Shown in pieces: positions 1 through 6,490 of a stretch of DNA of 8,628 nucleotides. The position numbers and the translations under genes are program-made. The stretch's first letter is position 1. Each line of letters opens with the position of its first letter. The stretch is from contig CAAGHC010000094.1 of assembly GCA_900769565.1 (NCBI GenBank), positions 1 through 8,628 on the forward strand, read 5' to 3'. Below the pieces are notes generated by a model. That model worked only from the letters and a program-made list of their open reading frames with translations. It was not told where the DNA came from and did no database searches. The stretch is from Clostridia bacterium. GTDB lineage: Bacteria; Bacillota; Clostridia; Christensenellales; Borkfalkiaceae.

Positions 1-75
1 ACGGCTCGAAAAAAAATTTTAAATCTATACCGCAGAACAGAAAAACGTTGCTAAATAGCACCCGTTATTAATTAA

Positions 76-162
76 TACCGATTGAAATGCACGAAAGAAG
101 GAACGGGCCGACCACAAGGCGGTTTAGCCGTGTCGCCCGTTCCCTTTCACATTTAATCGATA
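76..162 (+). repeat. Long imperfect hairpin upstream of transposase
   Basis: The sequence folds into an 87-nt stem-loop. The core is a perfect 9-bp stem, GGAACGGGC (100-108) with GCCCGTTCC (135-143). Inside it, GA/TC, CAC/GTG and GGC/GCC pair around a GGTTTA loop (121-126), with small bulges. Outside it, GAAAG (93-97) pairs with CTTTC (144-148). Farther out, 76-89 pairs with 150-162 with one bulge (G84) and one mismatch (C78/A160). The GC-rich core stands out in an AT-rich flank. No T-tract follows, so it is not a textbook terminator. It ends 2 bases before the transposase ribosome binding site. It could limit transcription entering the IS from outside, regulate transposase translation, be the end of an upstream gene's transcript, or be an independent palindromic repeat. 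Confidence 0.75.
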
Positions 163-181
163 CAAGGGGTTAAAATTTAAT

Positions 182-1261
182 ATGGAAAAGGAACGCAAGA
201 AAAGAAAGTTCAGACATTTGACGTGGGAAAAAAGACTTCAAATAGAAGCCTTATTCAAAATAGGATATAAAGCAAGACAAATTGCAGATGAAATAGGTTG
301 TTCTTTTAAGACTATATATAATGAACTGAAACGTGGTGAATATAATCATACTGTTCAGTATGTTGATTCATATAACTATGGTGAAAGAAAGTATAGACAT
401 ATAAAATCATATAGTCCTAATAAAGCACAAGATTTGTATAATAAAAATATGAGTGTACACGGCGTTGAAATTAAACTTGGCAATGATTATGAATTTGCTG
501 ATTATATTGAAAAACGTATTGTAGACGACGGCTTAACTCCGCTCGCTGTTTTAGGTGAAATTAAAAAGAAAGGGCTATGTTTCAATACTACTATATGTGT
601 TCAGACTTTGTATAACTATATTCGTAATGGTGTATTTTTGCGTTTATCTATGGAGCATTTACCGTATGCAAAAAAAGACAAACGTAAAAACGAAAAAGTA
701 ACCGTTAAAAAACTTCCCCGTGGCGTTAGTATTGAAAAGCGCCCTGTATCTGTTTATGAACGTGCGGAGTTCGGCCATTGGGAAATGGACTGCATAGAAA
801 GTTGTAAAAAGAAAAAGGCAACGTTATTATGTCTTTCAGAACGTCTTTCCCGTCGTGAAATAATATTCAAGTTGCCTAATAAAAAATCTGATTCGGTTAT
901 TAAGTGTCTTAATCTTCTTGAACACCGATACGGTAAATTGTTTCCTAAAATTTTTAAGACAATTACGGTAGATAACGGCGTAGAATTTTCCGATTATACG
1001 GCAATGGAACGTTCACGTTACGGAAATAAAAAAAGGACGACAGTATATTACTGTCATCCGTATTGTAGTAGTGAACGTGGCACTAATGAACGTATGAATA
1101 GGGAAATTCGTAGAAAGTTCCCAAAAGGCACGGACTTTAGTCGTGTAAGCATTGAACGGGTCGCCGAAGTCGAACGTTGGTTAAATGCTTACCCACGTGG
1201 CATTTTGGGTTATGATACGCCCGAAAACGTCTTTAATTCTTGTTTAAGTGCAATTTCTTAA
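182..1261 (+). CDS. IS30-family DDE transposase
   Basis: This protein carries out cut-and-paste or circle-mediated transposition of its own element by binding the terminal repeats and cleaving the strands with a metal-dependent DDE site. Residues 12-58 form the N-terminal helix-turn-helix typical of IS30 (LTWEKRLQIE, then QIADEIGCSFKTIYNEL). The rve-type catalytic core follows, with D203 in GHWEMD, D264 in TVDNGVEF and E298 in SSERGTNER. This leaves 33 residues between the second Asp and the Glu, the IS30-family spacing. FPKGTDF (313-319) and the C-terminal LGYDTPENVF are also family landmarks. At 359 aa it is full length with no frameshift, so the copy may be active. The ATG is preceded by AGGGG at 165-169, a rather long 12-nt spacing, just after the large hairpin. 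It converges on the acyl-CoA synthetase gene and has no functional link to it that I can see. Confidence 0.95.
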   Translation: MEKERKKRKFRHLTWEKRLQIEALFKIGYKARQIADEIGCSFKTIYNELKRGEYNHTVQYVDSYNYGERKYRHIKSYSPNKAQDLYNKNMSVHGVEIKLGNDYEFADYIEKRIVDDGLTPLAVLGEIKKKGLCFNTTICVQTLYNYIRNGVFLRLSMEHLPYAKKDKRKNEKVTVKKLPRGVSIEKRPVSVYERAEFGHWEMDCIESCKKKKATLLCLSERLSRREIIFKLPNKKSDSVIKCLNLLEHRYGKLFPKIFKTITVDNGVEFSDYTAMERSRYGNKKRTTVYYCHPYCSSERGTNERMNREIRRKFPKGTDFSRVSIERVAEVERWLNAYPRGILGYDTPENVFNSCLSAIS

Positions 1262-1331
1262 AAATTTTTCTATAAATGTGTAATTATTTCTTGACATTTA
1301 CATAAATTACGGATAATGTGACTAGCATAAA

Positions 1332-3626
1332 TTATAGTTTGTTACGCTGTATCTTTCCACTTACGGTTTTTGGTAGTTCCTTTTTAAACTCTACTATTCT
1401 AGGATATTTATACGGTGCGGTTTTTGCTTTAACGTACGCTTGAATTTCCTTCTTTAATTCTTCGGTGGGTTCAGTGCCGTCAACTAAAACTATACTTGCT
1501 TTAACTATTTGACCACGAACTTCGTCGGGAACTGCAGATACACCACATTCTAAAACGTAGGGAAGTTCCATAATAACGCTTTCAATTTCAAACGGTCCGA
1601 TACGATAGCCACTTGACTTAATAACGTCGTCTACCCTACCAACGTACCAATAGAAACCGTCCTCATCACGCCAAGCAGTATCGCCCGTGTGATAAAATCC
1701 GTCGTGCCAAACTTCTTTAGTCTTTTCTTCGTCGTTATAATAACCCGTGAATAGTCCGCACGGTGCACCGTCTTTTACGTTTACAACAATTTCACCAACG
1801 TCACCGTCTGCAACCGAATTGCCGTTTTCGTCAACGATATCAATATCGTAAATAGGCGCAGGTTTACCCATTGAACCTATCTTATGTGGCTTACCTACTA
1901 GATTACCAACCAACATGGTTGATTCAGACTGACCGAAACCTTCTTTAATTTGTAAGCCCGTAAGCTTTTCAAACTGATTGTAAACTTCGGGGTTTAACGC
2001 TTCGCCGGCAGTTGACATATGTTGTACCGAAGAGAAATCGTATTTAGACAAGTCTTGCTTAATTAACATACGCAACATGGTGGGTGGCGCACAGAAAGTA
2101 GTGATGTGATATTTTTCAAACATGGGAAGAATATCCGACGCATCAAATCTGTCGAAGTCGTATACGAAAGTAGGCGCTTCACATAGCCATTGTCCGTAAA
2201 GTTTACCCCACATTGCTTTTGCCCAACCCGTGTCGGATATAGTAAAATGTAAGCCGTCGGGATTTACGTTGTGCCAGTATTTTGCAGTATGGAAATGTCC
2301 AAGTGCGTACTTATGGTTGTGTGCGGCGATTTTGGGGTAGCCCGAAGTTCCAGAAGTAAAGAACATCAAAAGCAAGTCGTCACCACAAGGCGAATTTTCG
2401 GTACGCTTAAAGTGCGTAGAGAATAAAATATATTCTTCATCAAAGTTTCTCCACCCCTCTCTCGTGCCGTTAACTATAAGTTTATGCTTTAATTCAGGAC
2501 ATTTTTCACTAGCAATATCTACTTGATGAGCAGTATCACCGTCTGCAGTGCAGATAATTGCACTTACACCTGCAGACTTAAACCTATACTCAAAATCGTG
2601 TTCTTGAAGTTGGTTGGTCGCAGGGATTGCTATTGCGCCCAGTTTATTTAAACCTATCATGGCAAACCAGAATTGATAATGACGTTTTAATACGAGCATT
2701 ACTTTATCGCCCTTCTTTATGCCGAGCGACTTAAAGTAGTTTGCGCACCTTGCAGATTCTTTCTTCATTTGAGCAAAAGTTATTCTGCGTTCGGTCTTAT
2801 CTTTAGAAACGTGTAACATTGCAAGTTTATCAGGCTCACGCTCTGCTAATGCGTCAACCAAATCAAATGCAAAGTTAAACTTTTCGGTGTTTTTAAATTT
2901 AATCGAAGTAGGCGTACCGTCGGCATCTTCAACAACGTCGATATACTTTTTATAAATACGCTCTTTATTATCACGAACGGTTTCCTTTTTAGGCGCAAGC
3001 GCTTTTGCCTTTAATTCGGAAAGTTCGGGTATAGGCTCGCCCGTGGGATTTAATACGATTGCATAAAACTCACAGTCTTCCCCGTTAGTCGCTATCATAC
3101 CGTGGGGCTTATCACTATCGTAATAAATACTGTCGCCAGGACCTAAAACTTCTTTATGCCCACCAACTTGAACTAAAAGATGTCCTTTTATTACGATATC
3201 GCATTCTTGACCTGCGTGAGTAGTAAGTTCTATATCTTTATTCTGCGCATCTTCACTATAAACGCTACGAACGTAAAGAGGTTCTGCAATACGGTTTTGG
3301 AAAGCGTACGCCAAGTTAAAATAGGTCATTCCGTGCGCTTTTGCAATTTCTTGACCAGAGCCGTAGCGTGTAACGGTATAACCTTTAAGTTTAGGACTAT
3401 AACCTTCGATAATATCGGTTACGTTGACTGCAAGCGCTAAAGCACAACGGTAAATAAAGGCAAAGTTAAGGTCCTTTTCCCCGTTTTCGCAAGCAAGGTA
3501 TTCTTGCTCGGTTACGCCCGTCTTATCTGCCATTTGGCTAACTGATAAGCCTTCTATCTCACGAAGTTCGTGGATACGACGCGCCATCTCTTTGATTTTC
3601 AAATCAAGCCCTGATAATTTTTCCAT
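1332..3626 (-). CDS. XRE-cupin-acyl-CoA synthetase (AMP-binding) fusion
   Basis: This is a 764-aa ATP-dependent acid:CoA ligase that forms an acyl-AMP and then an acyl-CoA in the cytoplasm. Residues 8-74 are an XRE helix-turn-helix (LSVSQMADKTGVTEQEY). Residues 130-195 are a small cupin (THAGQECDIVIKG, then GPGDSIYYDSDKPHG). From about 245 comes the adenylate-forming domain: P-loop TSGTSGYPK (424-432), GFGQSE (563-568), TGD (647-649), hinge region GRVDD (663-667) and the C-terminal SGKIQR with the expected catalytic K758. The stretch ISDTGWAKAMWGKLYGQW (463-480) resembles the medium-chain acyl-CoA synthetase group, whose archaeal member from Methanosarcina acetivorans prefers 2-methylbutyrate. 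The start at 3626 was chosen because AGGAG (3635-3639) lies 8 nt upstream and the T-box terminator ends just before it. An upstream in-frame ATG at 3713 would lie inside the riboswitch. The substrate is not readable from sequence; a branched or aromatic short acid is inferred. No clear terminator follows the stop. Confidence 0.93.
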   Translation of the reverse strand: MEKLSGLDLKIKEMARRIHELREIEGLSVSQMADKTGVTEQEYLACENGEKDLNFAFIYRCALALAVNVTDIIEGYSPKLKGYTVTRYGSGQEIAKAHGMTYFNLAYAFQNRIAEPLYVRSVYSEDAQNKDIELTTHAGQECDIVIKGHLLVQVGGHKEVLGPGDSIYYDSDKPHGMIATNGEDCEFYAIVLNPTGEPIPELSELKAKALAPKKETVRDNKERIYKKYIDVVEDADGTPTSIKFKNTEKFNFAFDLVDALAEREPDKLAMLHVSKDKTERRITFAQMKKESARCANYFKSLGIKKGDKVMLVLKRHYQFWFAMIGLNKLGAIAIPATNQLQEHDFEYRFKSAGVSAIICTADGDTAHQVDIASEKCPELKHKLIVNGTREGWRNFDEEYILFSTHFKRTENSPCGDDLLLMFFTSGTSGYPKIAAHNHKYALGHFHTAKYWHNVNPDGLHFTISDTGWAKAMWGKLYGQWLCEAPTFVYDFDRFDASDILPMFEKYHITTFCAPPTMLRMLIKQDLSKYDFSSVQHMSTAGEALNPEVYNQFEKLTGLQIKEGFGQSESTMLVGNLVGKPHKIGSMGKPAPIYDIDIVDENGNSVADGDVGEIVVNVKDGAPCGLFTGYYNDEEKTKEVWHDGFYHTGDTAWRDEDGFYWYVGRVDDVIKSSGYRIGPFEIESVIMELPYVLECGVSAVPDEVRGQIVKASIVLVDGTEPTEELKKEIQAYVKAKTAPYKYPRIVEFKKELPKTVSGKIQRNKL

Positions 3627-3634
3627 ATTTCTCA

Positions 3635-3639
3635 CTCCT
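3635..3639 (-). promoter_or_regulatory. Ribosome binding site setting the synthetase start
   Basis: AGGAG on the minus strand, 8 nt before the ATG at 3626 and 9 nt after the T-tract of the leader terminator. It decides the start codon and shows that the 29 extra in-frame codons further upstream belong to the untranslated leader. Confidence 0.9.
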
Positions 3640-3648
3640 ATTTGGGCG

Positions 3649-3685
3649 AAAAAAAACTCGCCCCAAAGATTTACTTTGAGACGAG
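3649..3685 (-). terminator. T-box intrinsic terminator
   Basis: A 12-bp stem (3657-3668 with 3674-3685, including two G-U pairs) closes a 5-nt loop, TAAAT, and is followed by eight T residues (3649-3656) on the minus strand. Its 5' arm contains CTCAAA (3675-3680), which is also the 3' arm of the antiterminator. The two structures are therefore mutually exclusive, as a transcriptional T-box requires. Confidence 0.95.
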
Positions 3686-3718
3686 CGCTATTACTCTGCA
3701 CCCGTGGTACCACTCAAA
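3675..3718 (-). promoter_or_regulatory. T-box antiterminator with 7-nt bulge
   Basis: The outer helix is TTTGAG/CTCAAA and the inner helix is ACGGG/CTCGT with one G-U pair. They stack directly on the 3' side and leave the bulge UGGUACC on the 5' side, which matches the family consensus UGGNACC. Base pairing of UGGU with the acceptor end ACCA of an uncharged tRNA would stabilise this fold and prevent the terminator. Confidence 0.93.
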
Positions 3719-3922
3719 TTGCGAAAATATCGCCACTTCGGAATCCAACAATTCCTATGCACTTACGTAGCAGTCACGGAAAGGTTCTACTTGCTTTTCG
3801 CTTTCTTCCTTTCGGCTCGGAAGCTACAAACACTTAAACCCGTCTTATGGCTTGCACCAACCGCCACTTCTCTAGTAAGACTTTTTTAAGCGCACTCTTC
3901 GTCAAACGCCTTTACTTTTAGC

Positions 3923-3951
3923 ATTTTAGCATAACACGTTCTTTTTGTCAA
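3923..3951 (-). promoter_or_regulatory. SigA promoter of the T-box/synthetase unit
   Basis: On the minus strand, a perfect -35 TTGACA (3946-3951) is followed after 17 bp by the -10 TAAAAT (3923-3928). Transcription should begin near 3916, directly ahead of T-box Stem I. A strong near-consensus promoter upstream of an attenuator fits control mainly at the termination step. Confidence 0.92.
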
Positions 3952-3968
3952 CGAATTTTAACGAATTT
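3950..3968. repeat. 10-bp-spaced direct repeat overlapping the -35 box
   Basis: AACGAATTT occurs at 3950-3958 and again at 3960-3968, exactly one helical turn apart. The first copy touches the -35 box of the synthetase promoter and the second lies upstream of it. It could be a regulator site, possibly for the helix-turn-helix domain encoded downstream, or an AT-rich UP-like element, or chance. Confidence 0.5.
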
Positions 3969-3992
3969 AGTCTAAATACTATTTATGCAGTT

Positions 3993-4019
3993 AAAAAAAC
4001 CGCCCTAACACGGACGGTT
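3993..4019 (-). terminator. Intrinsic terminator after parC
   Basis: On the minus strand, AACCGTCC (4012-4019) pairs with GGGCGGTT (3998-4005) around a 6-nt loop. The T-run that follows starts within the stem and continues from 3997 to 3993. It begins 12 bases after the parC stop codon. The A and T runs on both sides make it nearly symmetrical, so it could also work on the plus strand. Confidence 0.93.
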
Positions 4020-4030
4020 TTTATTGTTTT

Positions 4031-6469
4031 TTATTCTTCGTCGTCAAGTTCTTTTAAGGAAAATACCTTTTCCGGTAAACGCTTTTTATTTTCATTTTTA
4101 AGCGTTTTACCTTTGGTAGTTCTACCCTCAATGCTAACGTCTTCAGTATTTACTGTAAACGCCACGCTAAAGTTATCGACAACGGCGATATCAAACGGAC
4201 GTTTAACGTAATCGGTAAATACTACCTTGCCGTCCTTACCTAATTCTGCTATCTTTATGCCTTTTCTGTTCCTTGATAACGGTTCTATCTCGGACACTAT
4301 TACTCTCTTATAACAACCGCCGTCGGTCACGATAATAAACTCGCCTTCTTCGTCGACTTGGGCAACGAACACGATATTATCACCCTTATTTAGGTTGATA
4401 CCCTTAACGCCACCTGCAACTCTGCCTTGAACGGGTATATCGTCCTTTAATGCGTTTAGTACTATACCTTTTTCGGTTACGAACGCTATCGTAGTATCGT
4501 TACAATCTTGCTCTACACCGATAACTTGGTCACCGTCTTTAAGTTTAATCGCTTGATAATAGGGTTTAATAAGAGTATACTCATTCCATTCGGTCTTTTT
4601 AATCAAACCGTCTTTGGTATAGAACAGTAGGCTACCTTCAGGCACTTTATTCTCGTCCACAGCAAAGAACGCTACGGGGTATTCGTTTCTTCCCGCCTCT
4701 TTTACAACGTCGGTAAATTTATGTCCCTTATCACGGAATCTGCACTCGGGCGCAATTTCCATGTCTATCTTACAGCAGTTGCCAAGGTTGGTAAACGCTA
4801 CAAGCGTTTGGTCGGAACGGGCTTTGCACTTAACGGTTATAAAGTCGGACACAGAAGAATTATCCTTAACTCGCTTATCGCTCATCTTATAATTCTTTAC
4901 GGTCATTTTTTTGAAAGCCTTGCCGTAAGTAAATGCGACCATAAAGTCGTCTATTTGCTTTAATTCCTTTTCTACGTTTTGGATTTCAAGTTCCTTGCCA
5001 CCAACGATTACGTTACTGCGCCTATCGTCGCCGTGAACACGCTTGATTGCAGTAAGTTCTGCCTTTAATACGTCCATTTGCTTTTGCTTACTGCCGATTA
5101 TAGCCGTAAGTTCTGCAATTTTCTTCTTTAACTCTTTTAATTCTTCTTCTAGTTTATAGACTTCAAGTTTAGTTAACCTAGCAAGTCTTAAATCTAAAAT
5201 AGCCGTTGCTTGCGCCTCTGAAAGTTCAAAGCGTGCACGAAGTTTTGCCCTTGCATCGGTGGTGTTTTCAGCCTTTTTGATAATGGCAATAACTTCGTCA
5301 ATATTTTTAACGGCAACTATTAAGCCTTCTAAAATATGCGCTCTTTCTTTTGCCTTTTCTAAATCAAACTTGCTACGGCGCAAAATAACGTCACGCTGAT
5401 AATTTACGTAATAGCCGATTATATCTAAAAGTCCTAGCTGGCAAGGTTTTCCGTCGGCAATAGCAACCATGTTTATACCGAAAGAAGTTTCTAAATCGGT
5501 ATTTTTATAAAGGTATTGAAGTATTGCTTTTGCATCGGCATCCTTTTTAAGTTTGATTACTGCACGCATACCGTTTCTGTCAGACTCGTCGACAACGTCG
5601 GCAATACCACTTAAAAATTCCTTTCTTTCTTCTTTCATGTCGGCAATCTTCTTTAAGAGATTTGCCTTATTTACTTGGTACGGAAGTTCGGAAATAACTA
5701 AATTTTGTTTATCCCCCGTATCCTTTTCTATGTTGACACGTGCCTTAATTTTAATCTTACCACGTCCCGTTCTATAAGCCTCTTCTAGTTCGTCGCCAAC
5801 TACTATATAACCACCCGTAGGAAAGTCGGGTGCTTTTATATGTTTCATCATTTCCTTTAAGGAAATTTTTGGATTATCGATATAGGCAATCGTGCCATTA
5901 ATAACTTCGATTAGATTGTGTGGCGGAATGTTTGTTGCAAGCCCTACCGCTATACCCGTTGCACCGTTTACTAAAAGGTTGGGAAATTTACCGGGTAGGG
6001 TGTCAGGCTCTTCTAACTCGTCAGAGAAGTTTAGGCTAAAATTAACCGTATCTTTCTCAATATCTTTTAAAAGTTCGAGCGTGAGGGGTTGCATTCTCGC
6101 TTCCGTATACCTATAAGCCGCCGCCGAGTCCCCGTCCACCGTACCGAAGTTACCTTGTCCGTCGATAAGGGGCATGCGCATATTAAAGTCCTGTGCTAGG
6201 TGAACTAGTGCACCGTAAACGGAACTGTCGCCGTGAGGGTGGAATTTACCCAAAACTTCACCGACGATTTTTGCACACTTTTTATGTGGTTTATCGGGCG
6301 TTAAGCCCATTTCGTACATAGCGTATAGTATTCTTCTTTGAACGGGTTTAAGTCCGTCTTCTACACGGGGTAGCGCACGGTCTAAAATAACGCTTTCCGC
6401 ATAGGGTATCATTGAGTTTTTCAAAACTTCGTCAAGCGACGAAAATATTATGCCTTTTTGGTTTTCCAT
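4031..6469 (-). CDS. parC: Type IIA topoisomerase subunit A, probably ParC
   Basis: This is the DNA breakage-reunion subunit of a type II topoisomerase, partner of the ParE-like protein encoded immediately upstream; as topoisomerase IV the complex would decatenate daughter chromosomes. The 812 aa are a normal length. The quinolone-determining region reads HPHGDSSVYG (77-86). The catalytic tyrosine is Y121 in YRYTEAR. IPPHN (181-185) and a charged coiled-coil region (about 435-480) match the family. The C-terminal beta-pinwheel spans about 510-790 and ends in an acidic tail. The gyrase-specific GyrA box, QRRGGKG, is absent where it would be expected (near 520-540), which favours ParC over GyrA; QGRVAGGVKGI in a later blade is only the general blade motif. 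Residue G86 aligns with E. coli GyrA D87, normally acidic. The gene starts 21 bp after parE and is surely cotranscribed. The family is certain; the ParC assignment is likely. Confidence 0.93.
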   Translation of the reverse strand: MENQKGIIFSSLDEVLKNSMIPYAESVILDRALPRVEDGLKPVQRRILYAMYEMGLTPDKPHKKCAKIVGEVLGKFHPHGDSSVYGALVHLAQDFNMRMPLIDGQGNFGTVDGDSAAAYRYTEARMQPLTLELLKDIEKDTVNFSLNFSDELEEPDTLPGKFPNLLVNGATGIAVGLATNIPPHNLIEVINGTIAYIDNPKISLKEMMKHIKAPDFPTGGYIVVGDELEEAYRTGRGKIKIKARVNIEKDTGDKQNLVISELPYQVNKANLLKKIADMKEERKEFLSGIADVVDESDRNGMRAVIKLKKDADAKAILQYLYKNTDLETSFGINMVAIADGKPCQLGLLDIIGYYVNYQRDVILRRSKFDLEKAKERAHILEGLIVAVKNIDEVIAIIKKAENTTDARAKLRARFELSEAQATAILDLRLARLTKLEVYKLEEELKELKKKIAELTAIIGSKQKQMDVLKAELTAIKRVHGDDRRSNVIVGGKELEIQNVEKELKQIDDFMVAFTYGKAFKKMTVKNYKMSDKRVKDNSSVSDFITVKCKARSDQTLVAFTNLGNCCKIDMEIAPECRFRDKGHKFTDVVKEAGRNEYPVAFFAVDENKVPEGSLLFYTKDGLIKKTEWNEYTLIKPYYQAIKLKDGDQVIGVEQDCNDTTIAFVTEKGIVLNALKDDIPVQGRVAGGVKGINLNKGDNIVFVAQVDEEGEFIIVTDGGCYKRVIVSEIEPLSRNRKGIKIAELGKDGKVVFTDYVKRPFDIAVVDNFSVAFTVNTEDVSIEGRTTKGKTLKNENKKRLPEKVFSLKELDDEE

Positions 6470-6490
6470 TCTCTTTTTCCCTTAACCGTT

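Larger units (their letters stand above)
76..1310 (+). mobile_element. IS30-family insertion sequence, ends unresolved
   Basis: A single intact IS30-type transposase gene with short flanks indicates an IS30-family element. The limits given are approximate. The right end must lie between the transposase stop (1261) and the stop codon of the convergent acyl-CoA synthetase gene (1332), because that gene is intact. I could not find a convincing pair of 20-30 bp terminal inverted repeats. The only weak match is GAAATGCAC (84-92) against GAAATTGCAC read on the minus strand at 1248-1257, which is inside the coding region. No target-site duplication could be called. The left end could also lie before position 76 or outside the window. 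Confidence 0.5.
3649..3916 (-). promoter_or_regulatory. T-box riboswitch leader
   Basis: This is a tRNA-sensing leader that reads through into the acyl-CoA synthetase gene when the matching tRNA is uncharged. Stem I starts with GACGAAGAGT, has paired arms GCGCTTAAA/TTTAAGTGT and GTCTTA/TAAGAC, and carries the conserved distal motifs AGAGAAG and GGTTGGTGCAAGCC (about 3848-3872). A Stem III-like hairpin, GGAAT/ATTCC, lies at 3740-3755. The antiterminator pairs TTTGAG (3713-3718) with CTCAAA (3675-3680) and ACGGG with CTCGT, leaving exactly the 7-nt bulge TGGTACC (3706-3712) that binds the tRNA NCCA end. The variable base is U, predicting A73 on the tRNA. The specifier loop reads TTTGTAG between the Stem I helices. 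The best register gives GUA (Val) at 3825-3827 followed by a purine; UUG (Leu) and UUU (Phe) cannot be excluded. The 5' end is estimated from the -10 box. Confidence 0.96.

Noticed and set aside
1..75. Tail of an upstream plus-strand gene
   Set aside because: Two frames are open from the edge for 17 to 22 codons, but they have no recognisable protein end.
48..78. Transposase promoter (TTGCTA with a TAATAC or TTAATA -10)
   Set aside because: The spacing is 18-19 bp and the -10 matches are only two or three of six bases.
76..170. Hairpin read as an integron attC-like site
   Set aside because: No paired core sites of the attC type flank the stem and there is no integrase or cassette in the window.
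1273..1300. Inverted repeat TAAATGT/ACATTTA as a terminator of the synthetase or transposase
   Set aside because: The 7-bp arms are entirely AT-rich with one G-C pair each, the loop is 14 nt and no T-tract follows.
3627..3713. In-frame N-terminal extension of the synthetase starting at an ATG at 3713
   Set aside because: These 29 codons are the T-box antiterminator and terminator; a proper AGGAG and ATG lie downstream at 3635-3639 and 3626, where the XRE domain begins.
3824..3826. UGU (Cys) as T-box specifier
   Set aside because: The bulge base is U, which needs A73, whereas tRNA-Cys has U73. The lower helix also closes better with GUA as the triplet.
3180..4211. Plus-strand open frames across the synthetase, T-box leader and parC end
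   Set aside because: They are antisense to well-recognised genes or RNA, have no ribosome binding sites and no protein-family character.
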